DNA of 64,000 nucleotides, taken from Bacillus taeanensis (GTDB taxonomy: Bacteria; Bacillota; Bacilli; Bacillales; UBA6769). Shown here one piece after another: positions 1 to 8,827 of this stretch (the stretch's first letter is position 1; each line of letters opens with the position of its first letter). The notes beneath the pieces were generated by a model. The model saw nothing but the letters and a program-made list of their open reading frames with translations, was not told the origin of the DNA and did not search any database. A program made the position numbers and the translations under genes. The stretch is taken from assembly GCF_003318295.1 (NCBI RefSeq), contig NZ_QOCW01000003.1, positions 1 through 64,000 on the forward strand, written 5' to 3'.

Positions 1-3
1 AAT

Positions 4-31
4 GGCTGTGAATTTAAGAAAATTCACAGCC
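4..31. terminator. Hairpin at the window edge
   Basis: Perfect 11-bp stem (GGCTGTGAATT with AATTCACAGCC) and a 6-nt loop. No clear T-tract follows on either strand, and the gene it would serve lies outside the window, so its role is uncertain. Confidence 0.4.
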
Positions 32-60
32 AACAACAACTGATATAAGGCATAATAATG

Positions 61-96
61 AAAAAAGAGAAATTGCGTCCGCAATTTCTCTTTTTT
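61..96. terminator. Bidirectional Rho-independent terminator
   Basis: Perfect 16-bp stem with a 4-nt loop, flanked by A6 and T6, so it can end transcription from either side. It lies just downstream of the minus-strand amidase gene. Confidence 0.85.
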
Positions 97-131
97 CATT
101 ATTTGAAGCTAGTTATGTCCCAGCCTCTTCA

Positions 132-920
132 TTATTTATAAAGCTTCGGAACACGACTTGTGAAAATTGGAACATTTTTTCGAACTTGTTTTACTTTTTC
201 AAGATCAAGCAATACAGTTAATGTTTCTTCCTTTTCAACAGAGCCTTCTCTCACTATGTCTCCCCAAGGATCAATAACAAGAGAAGTTCCGGCAAACTCG
301 ACCCCATCATGCGTACCTACCCGATTAGCGGAAACAACATACATTTGATTTTCAATAGCACGAGCAAGTTGAAGATGTTTCCAATGCGATTTTCTCGCAA
401 GCGGCCATTCCGCTAAAATGTGGAGGACTTGGGCACCTTCTAACGCAAGGGAACGCGCAAGCTCTGGAAAACGGAGGTCATAGCAAATAATTGCTCCCAT
501 TTTTATTCCATCTAACTCAAATACTTCGGTGGCTTTTTGTCCACCTTTTAAATAAGTGGGTTCATCAAGCATCGGAACAAGATGAATTTTATCGTATTGA
601 TAGACAACGTTTCCCTTCCGATTCACAACAAAAGCAGAATTGTAAATTTCACCATCAACATTATTAGCAATAGAACCGCCGATAATATTAATATGGTGCT
701 TGATGGCAAGCTCTTGTAAAAGTGATTTTGTTGGTTCACCATTCATATCAGCAATCGTCTCAAGCTCTGGAAGTGTATAAGCCGTTGTCCACATTTCTGG
801 CAGCACAACTGTGTCAGGTTTTTCAGTTTGAACAACTTGTTCGATCCATGCTTGTACTCTTTTACGATTTGTTTCTGGACTTCCAGGTACAATATCCATT
901 TGATAAATAGAAAATTTCAT
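132..920 (-). CDS. Carbon-nitrogen hydrolase (nitrilase superfamily), MtnU-like omega-amidase
   Basis: This 262-residue protein is a nitrilase-superfamily amidase. The catalytic triad is visible: Glu42 in VVLPEMW, Lys111 in YDKIHL and Cys146 in ICYDLRFPE. It most resembles Bacillus MtnU (YkrU), a proposed 2-oxoglutaramate amidase of methionine salvage, including the shared AEWPL and ARAIENQ segments. Length fits the family and no signal peptide is seen, so it is cytoplasmic. No other methionine-salvage gene is nearby, so the substrate is inferred from resemblance only. The next gene upstream, a VOC protein, ends 15 bp before this start, which suggests co-transcription. Confidence 0.85.
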   Translation of the reverse strand: MKFSIYQMDIVPGSPETNRKRVQAWIEQVVQTEKPDTVVLPEMWTTAYTLPELETIADMNGEPTKSLLQELAIKHHINIIGGSIANNVDGEIYNSAFVVNRKGNVVYQYDKIHLVPMLDEPTYLKGGQKATEVFELDGIKMGAIICYDLRFPELARSLALEGAQVLHILAEWPLARKSHWKHLQLARAIENQMYVVSANRVGTHDGVEFAGTSLVIDPWGDIVREGSVEKEETLTVLLDLEKVKQVRKNVPIFTSRVPKLYK

Positions 921-935
921 TCTTTCATCTCCTCT

Positions 936-1328
936 TTATGTTAAAGCAGGTTCATAAAATTCAATCCATTCACCATCAAGACCTTCAAAGAAGATGTAGC
1001 GATCTCCATTTGGCAATGTCGTAATTTCGTTATCAATAAAAGTTACTTTTAATCCGTTGAGACGCGCAATTTCTGCTTCAATATTTTCTACTGTAAAGGC
1101 AATATGATGAACTTTCCCTTCAGAAGGCAGCTTATCATTATAGCCTTGAATAAGTTCAATAACCGTCTCATCTTCTTCATGAAATCCTAAAAAAGCAAGC
1201 TTAATTGACGGATCATTATGTGTTAACGTATTTAAAAGTCTCAGCCCAATTGCTTGTTCATAAAATGCAATTGACATATTAATATCTCGTACCATGATAC
1301 CAACATGTTCAATTTTTTTTACTGTCAT
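936..1328 (-). CDS. VOC-family (glyoxalase/bleomycin-resistance fold) protein
   Basis: A 130-residue single-domain vicinal-oxygen-chelate protein. Likely metal ligands are His near the N-terminus (KKIEHVGIMV), Glu in ETVIELIQ, His in KVHHIAFTV and Glu in DGEWIEFYEP, the order seen in glyoxalase I and methylmalonyl-CoA epimerase. An upstream in-frame ATG exists at 1358, but the ATG at 1328 follows AAAGGGGAT at good spacing and begins at the domain edge, so I chose it. It is followed closely by the amidase gene. Without partner genes the substrate cannot be assigned; lactoylglutathione-lyase-like is the safest label. Confidence 0.8.
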   Translation of the reverse strand: MTVKKIEHVGIMVRDINMSIAFYEQAIGLRLLNTLTHNDPSIKLAFLGFHEEDETVIELIQGYNDKLPSEGKVHHIAFTVENIEAEIARLNGLKVTFIDNEITTLPNGDRYIFFEGLDGEWIEFYEPALT

Positions 1329-1424
1329 AACAAGAATCCCCTTTCTCTTTTTCCACATTCATTTTAAAAATAAGTATACTACGATAACTCAATAGACGAA
1401 AGAATATTCAAAACATTATTTATA

Positions 1425-1458
1425 ATAAAAAACCTACAAGCAGAGAAACTTGTAGGTT
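1425..1458 (-). terminator. Terminator of the ABC transporter operon
   Basis: Ten-bp stem AACCTACAAG / CTTGTAGGTT at 1431-1458, followed on the minus strand by a run of Ts. It lies 15 bp past the stop of the ATPase gene. Confidence 0.85.
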
Positions 1459-1472
1459 AGAAAGTCATTCCG

Positions 1473-2549
1473 TTATTTCACCACCACCATATTAAGTGTA
1501 CTTTGGACCGTATCAGGTGTTATATACACTCTCTCACCAATTGAGTAATTTGAAAAAAAACGATCATGAACCACCCACTCTTCACTGAAAACATCTAGTG
1601 TATAATGAACCTCTTTTCCTTGGTATTGAATGCTTTGAATCGTTCCTATAATACCATTTCCAGTGACTTCTTTTGATAATGTAAACTGCTCAGGCCGAAC
1701 TGGATATAAATTTTTATCTTTAAATATCTGTGAAACCTTTGTACCATCCCACTTATTAAAGCAGCTGCCGGCAGTAGGTGTAAATGTATTCCCCTTCCAT
1801 TTTCCGCTTACTAAATTGGCTTTTCCAACGAAAGAGGCAACAAATTCAGTTTTTGGATAACAATAAATTTCTTTTGGGGTACCAATTTGTTCAATTGTAC
1901 CATTGTTCATTACAACAATACGATCAGCCATAGCAAGCGCTTCACTTTGATCATGGGTTACATAAACAATAGCAGATTTGGTTGTTTGATGAATATTGAT
2001 AATCTCCCGACGCATTTCCATACGAAGTTCTGCATCTAAACTGCTTAGCGGTTCATCCATTAATAATAATTGGGGCTGCGGAGCAATTGCTCGTGCCAGT
2101 GCCACACGCTGTTTTTGACCGCCCGATAACTCGTGCGGCATCCGATTTACAAAAGACTTCATCCCAACAATATCAAGTACTTTATTCACTCGTGAGTTCG
2201 GATTTTTCTTTAATGTTTCAGAAACAAACTTATGATGAAGAAGCGGAAACTTTACATGCTCTCGAACATTCATATGAGGCCACAGTGCAAATGATTGAAA
2301 TACCATGCCGATATTCCTTTTTTCAGGGGGAACTAATTTATTTGAACTGCCGCATTCTTCATCATCAATAAAAATTGTACCTTCTGTTGGTTTACTAAAT
2401 CCAGCAAGCAAGCGAAGCAAGGTTGTTTTTCCACACCCTGATGGTCCTAAGATGGCAACAAATTCACCACTATGAATCGTTAAATTAATTGATTTCAAAG
2501 CAGTAAAATTTTTATAGTTCATTTTTACGTTTGTTACTTTTATACTCAT
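1473..2549 (-). CDS. ABC transporter ATP-binding protein (FbpC/PotA/PhnT type)
   Basis: A 358-residue importer ATPase with Walker A GPSGCGKTT, Q-loop, signature LSGGQKQRVALARA, Walker B LLLMDEPLSSLD and H-loop VTHDQSEA, plus a C-terminal TOBE-like regulatory domain. The ATG at 2549 follows AAAGGTG and overlaps the permease stop as ATGA, so it is preferred over the upstream start at 2573. It should energise the adjacent permease and lipoprotein receptor, but both of those genes carry disabling lesions. This gene is intact, so it may be a survivor of a dying operon. Relatives move ferric iron, 2-aminoethylphosphonate or polyamines. Confidence 0.85.
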   Translation of the reverse strand: MSIKVTNVKMNYKNFTALKSINLTIHSGEFVAILGPSGCGKTTLLRLLAGFSKPTEGTIFIDDEECGSSNKLVPPEKRNIGMVFQSFALWPHMNVREHVKFPLLHHKFVSETLKKNPNSRVNKVLDIVGMKSFVNRMPHELSGGQKQRVALARAIAPQPQLLLMDEPLSSLDAELRMEMRREIINIHQTTKSAIVYVTHDQSEALAMADRIVVMNNGTIEQIGTPKEIYCYPKTEFVASFVGKANLVSGKWKGNTFTPTAGSCFNKWDGTKVSQIFKDKNLYPVRPEQFTLSKEVTGNGIIGTIQSIQYQGKEVHYTLDVFSEEWVVHDRFFSNYSIGERVYITPDTVQSTLNMVVVK

Positions 2550-4300
2550 GAATGAATCACCTTTCTTTGCCATACTTTTTGAAGAAGGATTAACAAACCA
2601 AAACCTACTATAATCAATAACACAACCACACTTGAAAAGGCAGTTGAGTATGTGGAATAACCCGCTTGTTCAAAGTTAAAGATTACTAATCCAATCGTTT
2701 GTGATTTGCTTGACCACAGCAGCGCTGATACAGTTAATTCTGTTAGTGCGGTTAAAAAGACAAGAAATGCTCCACTTAACACGCCAGGCAAAAGGAGCGG
2801 AAGCAGAACTTTTTTCCACTTTATAAAGCCATTCGTCCCACTCGTTCTTGCCGCTTCTTCAATTGACAGATCAATTTGTGAGAAAGCGACAATACCTGCC
2901 CGCATTTGTAAAATTAAAAAGCGAGTCATATAGGCAATAAATAAAATAGAAATTGACCCATATACTCCTGGATTCCAATTTGGAATAAGCTCCATCCAGG
3001 CAAAAATCATTGCAAGTGCTAATACCGTTCCAGGCAGTGCATATGGAAGTCCAATTAACAGTTCCATCACTTTAGAAGAAAGGAATGGTTTTCTTATTCG
3101 TATATAGGCAGCTGCTGTGCCAACGACAGCACAAATAATAGTTAGTTGTCCCTGCTGCTAAATATAAGCTGTTTACAATAGATTGTCTTGATTTTGGACT
3201 TTCCCACAATACAAAATAATAATTTGCAAAGCTTATATTTTCTAGTGTATACGGTACACCATAAGCTTTAATAAGAGATGTCATAAACATTGAAAAAGCG
3301 GCACAAAACTAATTGTCAGCAAAAAGATCCAGACTAGTAGTTCGATAATCAATCGAGAGCGCCCTAAATAAACTCTTGGCGTATTGTCCATTTGAATAGT
3401 GTCCAGGTGTTTCAACCGCCTTGTAGTTAACCACTGTAAACCTGTTCCAACTATTGCTGCAGCAGCTAGAAGAACAGATAAAACAGCCCCTCTTGCAAAT
3501 GCAGATGGACCAAAGCCAATAATTTGCTCATATATATACGTACTTAACACACTAATATCAGCTGGAATACCTAAAAATGCCGGAATGCCAAAATTATCAA
3601 GGCTTGCGATAAACGCTAAAAGTCCACCGCTTGCAATCCCCGGCATTGCAAGCGGAAACGTAACCTTTCGGAATACCGACCACTTTCCAGCACCAGACGA
3701 TTGAGCTGAGCGTTCAAGTTCACGCGGAATTCTTTTTAATATAGCAGCAGTCAGCAAATAAACAAGCGGATAATGGAACAGACCCATTAGAAAAATAATG
3801 CCCGACATACTATATAAATTCCACAACTGCAGCCCTTCATGAATTCCCCCTAAAAATTGAGCAATTACCCCCGCCGGACTTAAAAATTGGGTCCACGCTA
3901 ATGTAGTGATATATGATGGAATTACAAATGGAAGAAAAATAAACAGCTGCATGATCTTTTTCCCTCGAATATCTGTATAGGTAATAAGCCAAGCAGTTAT
4001 GACACCTAACCCTAACGAGATAAGCGTCGACCCGAAAACAATATAAAGAGGATTTTTAACTGTAATCCATGTTGCTTGTTCTTGAAGAATAGAAGTATAG
4101 TGTGAAAGTGTAAGACCCGCTTCTGATGTAAAACTTAAATAGATTAACCGAATAATAGGAAGCAGAAAAAAAATAAAAAGCACTAACCCTCCTATTACTT
4201 TCCATAGAGGATCACGCATCTTCTCTAAAAAAGAAGATGAGAAAGTCAACTGCTGCCTTCCCCATGATAAATTACGACCTGAATAGTTACGCATTCTCAT
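2546..4300 (-). pseudogene. Frameshifted FbpB/PhnU-type ABC transporter permease
   Basis: Three open segments (4300-3281, 3290-3072 and 3070-2546) together make one permease of about 584 residues with two fused binding-protein-dependent transport domains. The first break is near 3293: a run of five A/T bases where six restore the frame and continue VPLFSMFMTSL. The second is an extra base near 3143, after which the original frame resumes and leads to SSKVMELLIGLPYALPGT. The two shifts cancel, leaving about 150 bp out of frame. EAA-loop-like helices and many membrane spans are still readable. It is probably a recent pseudogene; sequencing error is the main alternative. Confidence 0.8.
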
Positions 4301-4320
4301 TCTATATTCGCTCCGATCTA

Positions 4321-5373
4321 TTAACCACCAAATAACGTACTGAACTCCTGCTTATCTTGTTCACGCGCTTGATAAAGCTCTGTTATATCCGCTTCCATTA
4401 CTTTCATCTCTTCAATTGTTTTTAAACCTTCAGGTGCTTTAATACCTTTTCGAATTGGTGTATATCCCCGCTCTGCTGCAAGTGTTTGGCCTTCTTCTGA
4501 AAGCACAAAATCAATAAATGCTTTTGCAGCTTGTTCATTGTCTGTATTTTTCATGATACCGATTGGTTCTGTAATAACTGGCACACCTTCCGATGGATAA
4601 ACTAGCTCAACCGTTGAACCTTCTTTTTTCACACGTGCCACAATAAAGTCAACAACCATTCCATATGATTTTTCACCGGCTGCAACTGCCTTTAATACCG
4701 CCCCATTCCCTTCAGTAACCATTACTTCATTATTTTTTAAGGATTCATAATATTCCCAACCAAAATTACTATTTCGTGTAATTACACCTAAATTATAGGC
4801 AGCTGCGCCAGAATAAAGCGGACTCGGCATGACAACTTCACCTTTTGCTTCTTTACTCGTCAATATATTCTAAGAAGAGGGCATTTCATTAACTTTATTT
4901 GTATTAACAACAAGTGCTGTTGCCATTACTTTTGTTCCTGTATACATGCCATCTGAATCAATGAACCTTTCAGGAATTGCCGCTTCTTCATCTGATTTGT
5001 AGCTTAAAAGTAAATCTTGTTTCTTTAAACTTTCAAATGTTACCGCATCTGCGACTAATAAAATATCAGCTTGAATATCGCCTGCTTGATTTTCGGCCTG
5101 CACTTTACTAATCACTTCTTCTGTTCCTGAGCGAAAAATATCTATTTCCACTTCTGGATGCTTTTTCATAAAAGCATCTACAATTGCTTGAGCATCCGCA
5201 TCTGGTTGGGATGTATAAAGGGATAAACTGCCGGTTATTTCTTCATTTTTTAAGGGAGTTTGATCAGCTTCAGCAGTGTTGTTAGCAGTTTCTGTATTTG
5301 ACTTATTATTACATGCTGCAAGAATTAATAAGATTAAAAATAGAAAGATAGATGAAAAGTTTTTTTGAAACAT
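4321..5373 (-). pseudogene. ABC transporter solute-binding lipoprotein interrupted by an in-frame TAG
   Basis: Residues 1-167 form a lipoprotein (signal peptide, lipobox LILAAC) with the start of a class II/D binding-protein fold. A TAG at 4872-4870 follows NEMPSS, and the same frame then continues for another 183 codons to the normal C-terminus (LFGG). The rejoined 350-codon length is normal for the FbpA/PhnS group. The segment GMVVDFIVAR stands where ferric-binding relatives carry a Tyr-Tyr pair, so an organic ligand such as a phosphonate seems likelier than iron. With the permease frameshifts this makes three lesions in one operon. Confidence 0.8.
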
Positions 5374-5488
5374 TTAATCGTTCTCCCTATAAATTGTTTA
5401 GTAGAATTTTTAATACCTGCAATATTATTTTTTTCAAAAAGGTTTATAAATAATGAAAATTGTTAGCTCTTCCTAATTACTACATTTT

Positions 5489-5554
5489 TTATGATACAAC
5501 GAGTAAAACAACAATAAATGCTACAAAAACTTTTTTAATCTGTACCTTAAACAT
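5489..5554 (-). CDS. Candidate 21-residue hydrophobic micropeptide
   Basis: A 22-codon frame with an excellent ribosome site (AAGGAGGAAC, 4 nt before the ATG). It encodes a short basic start (MFKVQIKK) followed by a single hydrophobic stretch (VFVAFIVVLLVV), so it could be a one-span membrane peptide. It lies between the isomerase stop and the lipoprotein start, on the same strand. I recognise no family. It could be a leader peptide or the remnant of a longer gene; evidence is the ribosome site and composition only. Confidence 0.4.
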   Translation of the reverse strand: MFKVQIKKVFVAFIVVLLVVS

Positions 5555-5596
5555 AAAAGTTCCTCCTTATTTTTAAAATAAATATTTATATATAAA

Positions 5597-6403
5597 TTAA
5601 AGGATATATTGGACAGATTTAATTTCTTCTTTTGGCATATAGGGATATAAATAGCGAAGGTTTGCCTGCAGAACTTCACATCCCTCACTTTCATCGTAGC
5701 CTTCCATTACAATTGGGGCGTTTGTCTTTAATATTGTAGGGAGAATGGAAGAAAGATCAATTTGTCCTGTTCCAAGCGGTGTATGATACGTATTTGTCGT
5801 TGCGTCACTAAGATGAATTTTATTAATGCGTTTCATTTTTTCATAATATACAAGAGGATTTTCATAGAGTGGAACATTTGAAATATCAAAAGTAGTCATA
5901 ACTTTTTCAGGAAGATGATCTAAAATAGAGTTAATTGAAATAGGATGCGTCATAAATTCTTTTCTCTCATGCTTTGTATGTTCTAAACTCAATGTTATCT
6001 GTAATCGTTGTGCCCGATCAGCAAGAAAACGGAGATTTTGAATTAACGATTCAAAATGCCAAGGTGTCCATTCAGAAGTTAATGTACGCCGTCCCGGGCT
6101 AACAGTAACGTTGTTAGCTCCAATTGCTTTTGCAAGTTCCATTGAACGCTCAACTTCTTTAACAGACTGAAGTTGAATTCCTTTATTTAATGAGCAGAGA
6201 TTTAAATCCCAACTCGCAGCATGAAAGGTTAAATCAAGATTATACTTTTCTTTTGTATACTTAATCTTTTCAGGCAATGTTTCATGAAACCAAACGTGTT
6301 CTGCCCAAACTTCCACACCTTCAAAACCTGTTTCATAAGCAATTTTTAATACTTCTTCCAGCGGATAATGCCAGCATAACGTTGACGCTAAGTACAACTT
6401 CAT
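5597..6403 (-). CDS. Sugar phosphate isomerase/epimerase family TIM-barrel protein
   Basis: A 268-residue AP-endonuclease-2/xylose-isomerase-like TIM barrel. Typical elements are ETGFEGVEVW near the start, FHAASWDLN, SLEHTKHER, TTFDISNVPLY, NKIHLSDAT and PIVMEGYD, which supply metal-binding Glu, Asp and His residues. The long frame opens at 6514, but the ATG at 6403 has AAAGGAGTGG in front and starts at the fold (MKLYLAST). It heads the run that contains the micropeptide and the decayed ABC transporter, so it may act on the transported compound. Specific reaction unknown. Confidence 0.75.
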   Translation of the reverse strand: MKLYLASTLCWHYPLEEVLKIAYETGFEGVEVWAEHVWFHETLPEKIKYTKEKYNLDLTFHAASWDLNLCSLNKGIQLQSVKEVERSMELAKAIGANNVTVSPGRRTLTSEWTPWHFESLIQNLRFLADRAQRLQITLSLEHTKHERKEFMTHPISINSILDHLPEKVMTTFDISNVPLYENPLVYYEKMKRINKIHLSDATTNTYHTPLGTGQIDLSSILPTILKTNAPIVMEGYDESEGCEVLQANLRYLYPYMPKEEIKSVQYIL

Positions 6404-6673
6404 CTTTTTCCACTCCTTTAATGAGCTGTTTTTACCGCATTTTTCTTCCGTACGCACTACTTTCTTTTCTGATCTGTTAATCTCTGAGTTTGTTACATTC
6501 ATTGTAAAAGACAAACATTAACGCAAAATAAATGTAATGTTCAGTTTTCTTTAAGATTTTGTAAAGATATTGTTATTTTTTACATTTTATTCTTAGATGT
6601 GATGTTTTTCACAGAGCTTTAAACGGAATATAACTTATGATTGGAATATATAGAAAGGAAAGGGTGTGATCGT

Positions 6674-7102
6674 ATGTATTTATATAAAAAAATACTTGCT
6701 GCCTATGATGGGTCAGAATTAAGTCAAAAAGCACTTCGCCATGCTGTCGAAATGACAAAGCAAAATAAAGAAAGCGAACTAATTGTAGTGAGTGCCGTCA
6801 ATCCAACAGGCCCTATGACACATCCTAGTATTTATGAACAAATCGCACAAAGCTTAACAGAGCAAGCACAAGAACTCATTGAAGATGTAAAACAAACATT
6901 AGATTCCCTTTCAAACAACACAAGTACATTCGTAATAATGGGCAATCCAGCGCAAAAAATTGTTGAATTTGCCGATAGCAATAAGGTTGATCTTATCGTT
7001 ATGGGCAGCCGCGGCTTAGGAGGCATTCGTGAGCTTTTCCTAGGCAGTGTTAGTCACAATGTGCTTCAGCAAGCACATTGTCCGGTATTAATTATAAAAT
7101 AA
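6674..7102 (+). CDS. Universal stress protein, UspA family
   Basis: A 142-residue single Usp domain. It starts MYLYKKILAAYDGSE and carries the ATP-binding loop near the C-terminus (GSRGLGGIRELFLGSVSHNVL), so it is likely an ATP-binding Usp dimer in the cytoplasm. An upstream frame starts at 6641, but the ATG at 6674 follows AGGAAAGGG and matches the family start. It is divergent from the isomerase operon across a 270-bp AT-rich gap. It is monocistronic and ends at a strong terminator. A second Usp lies at 10.0-10.6 kb. Confidence 0.9.
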   Translation: MYLYKKILAAYDGSELSQKALRHAVEMTKQNKESELIVVSAVNPTGPMTHPSIYEQIAQSLTEQAQELIEDVKQTLDSLSNNTSTFVIMGNPAQKIVEFADSNKVDLIVMGSRGLGGIRELFLGSVSHNVLQQAHCPVLIIK

Positions 7103-7153
7103 ACGAACAAAGTGCTTAATCAAATGTTTGATTAAGCACTTTGTTCGTTTTTC
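7103..7153. terminator. Long bidirectional terminator
   Basis: Perfect stem of about 22 bp (ACGAACAAAGTGCTTAATC...) centred near 7126 and followed by T5 on the plus strand. It separates the convergent usp and SGNH hydrolase genes. Confidence 0.9.
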
Positions 7154-7177
7154 TATTAAATATTATAGACGTTTCTT

Positions 7178-7798
7178 TTAGCTTAACGTCTTAATCCATG
7201 TTTGTGCCATTAACATATTACCAACCGATGTCATATGCACACCATCAGTCGTTAGTTCAATCCCCTGACCTGATTGAAGAAAATTAATAAATACCTCATG
7301 CGTTGGCACAAGCACCGCATCAAATGTTTCTGCAAGACGATGAACAACTTTAACATAAGGAATGAGCATTCTATTTCCGTCTGAATTAATTTTCTCTTCA
7401 ATAATTGTTGGTTCCATTAAAATAATCTTAGCTTTTGTTTGTGCTTTTACCTGTTTTAAAAGATTATAATAAACCTTCTCAAAGTCCTCTGGATAAACCT
7501 GCTCCATTTGAGGATTATCGAGCTGGCGCCATACATCATTAATTCCGATTGAAACAGAAAGCCAATCTGGATTACATGTAAGGACGTCTTCCTTCCATCT
7601 CGCTGCTAAATCTGTTACTCGATTACCGCCAACTCCTTTATTAACAAATGAAAGATTTTTTTGTGGATAGGTAACTGTGTAGTAATCACGAATTAACCTT
7701 GTATATCCATAACCAATTTCCTCTGGATCCTGTCGTCTATCTGCATCCGTAATACTGTCACCGATAAGCAGAATTCGTTCATTTGATTGAAATCTCAT
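7178..7798 (-). CDS. SGNH/GDSL-family hydrolase
   Basis: A 206-residue esterase-fold protein with all four SGNH blocks: nucleophile Ser15 in LLIGDSITDAD, the Gly block NKGVGGNRV, the Asn block SIGINDVW, and Asp/His in TDGVHMTSVGN. There is no signal peptide, so it is cytoplasmic, as in several Bacillus lipases/esterases and carbohydrate deacetylases. The start follows AGAGAGGGAAA. Its neighbours are unrelated. The fold and catalytic residues are clear; the substrate is not. Confidence 0.85.
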   Translation of the reverse strand: MRFQSNERILLIGDSITDADRRQDPEEIGYGYTRLIRDYYTVTYPQKNLSFVNKGVGGNRVTDLAARWKEDVLTCNPDWLSVSIGINDVWRQLDNPQMEQVYPEDFEKVYYNLLKQVKAQTKAKIILMEPTIIEEKINSDGNRMLIPYVKVVHRLAETFDAVLVPTHEVFINFLQSGQGIELTTDGVHMTSVGNMLMAQTWIKTLS

Positions 7799-7979
7799 TG
7801 TATATTTCCCTCTCTCTTTTTTAATAATATCTCGTTAGATTTTTTATTAAATAAGGCCTGTTCCTACATTTATTGTTCTGTTTTTTTATGAAATTGATTT
7901 TACTAATTATAGTTTAACAGGTTTATTATGAAGATCTCGTGACATTTTTAGATGTATCAAATTTATTTTAAAAACATAT

Positions 7980-8004
7980 GTTTAAATTATTGGAAAACGG
8001 GTAT
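7980..8004 (+). promoter_or_regulatory. SigB-type (general stress) promoter
   Basis: GTTTAA at 7980-7985, a 13-bp spacer, and GGGTAT at 7999-8004. This matches the Bacillus sigma-B consensus (GTTTAA, N12-14, GGGTAT). It lies 30 bp upstream of the start of the 41-residue gene. Confidence 0.7.
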
Positions 8005-8033
8005 TCCAATGAAAAAACAAGGAGTTGGACAAT

Positions 8034-8159
8034 TTGGCTGAAAAAAGCCTGTATGACATTAAGCAGGAAAACATGAAGCGCCTTAGAATAGAAGGAGAAG
8101 CGTATTTAAAAGCAATTTACAAAAAGCCGTGGCCAAGAAAAAAGAAAAAGACCCCCTAA
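8034..8159 (+). CDS. Small basic protein (41 residues) behind a SigB-type promoter
   Basis: The frame opens with TTG eight bases after AAGGAG. It encodes MAEKSLYDIKQENMKRLRIE and continues to a very basic tail (PWPRKKKKTP). It is charged and helical in the middle, with no membrane segment. A SigB-consensus promoter and a perfect terminator palindrome bracket it exactly, giving a transcript of about 190 nt. I do not recognise the family. The basic tail could bind nucleic acid or membrane surfaces, but that is a guess. Confidence 0.65.
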   Translation: MAEKSLYDIKQENMKRLRIEGEAYLKAIYKKPWPRKKKKTP

Positions 8160-8160
8160 A

Positions 8161-8204
8161 AAGAAACAGCTTCACCGTTTAAACGGTGAAGCTGTTTCTT
8201 TAAA
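8161..8204. terminator. Perfect palindromic terminator
   Basis: A 40-bp perfect palindrome at 8161-8200 (AAGAAACAGCTTCACCGTTT and its complement). It is shared by the small stress gene and the convergent DUF2935 gene. Confidence 0.9.
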
Positions 8205-8223
8205 GCACTTTCTATAGATTTAA

Positions 8224-8634
8224 CTAAAGCTCAGGCGGTGCTTTCCCATACATTGCAAATGAAAGAATTCGCAAATACTCTGCATTTTCACTTAATGTAC
8301 CATTTAAGTAAGTGGGAGATAAGTTTAAACTTACCAGATTTTGAATTATTAAATGCTGAAGGTGTCCTTCAAACCGATAATATCCAAATACAACAGGATA
8401 GCTTTCTTGTGCAAAGGATATCATCTTTTTTGATTTAAAAGGTAAACTAGAATTAACCATTTGAAGCTGTCTGCGCATCCTTGAAAATGCTTCTATATAT
8501 TGCTTTGCTGTTTGAATCCATTTCGTTTCACTCGAAGATAAATGAGCATGAATATAATGGGCATGATTTTCTAATATTTCAAGCCAAAAGGCATGTTCCT
8601 CCCATGCCGAAACCCTTTTTGATATTTCTTCCAT
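8224..8634 (-). CDS. DUF2935-type helical protein, single-domain form
   Basis: A 136-residue helical protein. The opening WEEHAFWLEILENHAHYIHAHL and the mid segment with YYRFEGHLQHL carry the spaced His/Glu residues typical of DUF2935, a ferritin-like four-helix family. The usual proteins have two such domains in about 260 residues; this one has a single copy. The start at 8634 has GGAGG seven bases upstream; the ATG at 8640 is too close to it. Function unknown; metal binding is suggested only by the His/Glu pattern. Confidence 0.65.
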   Translation of the reverse strand: MEEISKRVSAWEEHAFWLEILENHAHYIHAHLSSSETKWIQTAKQYIEAFSRMRRQLQMVNSSLPFKSKKMISFAQESYPVVFGYYRFEGHLQHLIIQNLVSLNLSPTYLNGTLSENAEYLRILSFAMYGKAPPEL

Positions 8635-8710
8635 CCACATTCCTCCATTACAATGCTTTACACATTCATATGTAGAAGAAGGAAAAATATTAATCTTTCT
8701 CTTTTATACC

Positions 8711-8740
8711 TTTGCAAATTTTCTGAAAAACTTGTATAAT
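8711..8740 (+). promoter_or_regulatory. Probable SigA promoter of the MFS gene
   Basis: TTTGCA at 8711-8716, an 18-bp spacer and TATAAT at 8735-8740, upstream of the transporter gene. Confidence 0.55.
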
Positions 8741-8790
8741 CAATTCAACCGTTTGCACAAATAGCAAACTAGATATTGTTTGTGTATCAA

Positions 8791-8804
8791 TGCAAACGAT
8801 TGCA
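8791..8804 (+). promoter_or_regulatory. cre-like / LacI-family operator palindrome
   Basis: TGCAAACGATTGCA is an almost perfect palindrome with a central CG. It matches the CcpA cre consensus (TGWAANCGNTNWCA) at 12 of 14 positions. It lies between the promoter and the ribosome site of the MFS gene, where it would block transcription. It could belong to CcpA or to an unlinked LacI-family regulator. Confidence 0.6.
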
Positions 8805-8827
8805 CTAATGAAAAGGAGAGAATTAAC

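Noticed and set aside
3072..3290. Separate 72-residue protein between the two permease pieces
   Set aside because: It is the middle segment of the same permease read in the shifted frame; sequence continuity across both breaks is clear.
4870..4872. In-frame TAG in the binding-protein gene as pyrrolysine or programmed readthrough
   Set aside because: No pyrrolysine genes or readthrough context are visible, and the neighbouring permease also carries frameshifts, so decay is simpler.
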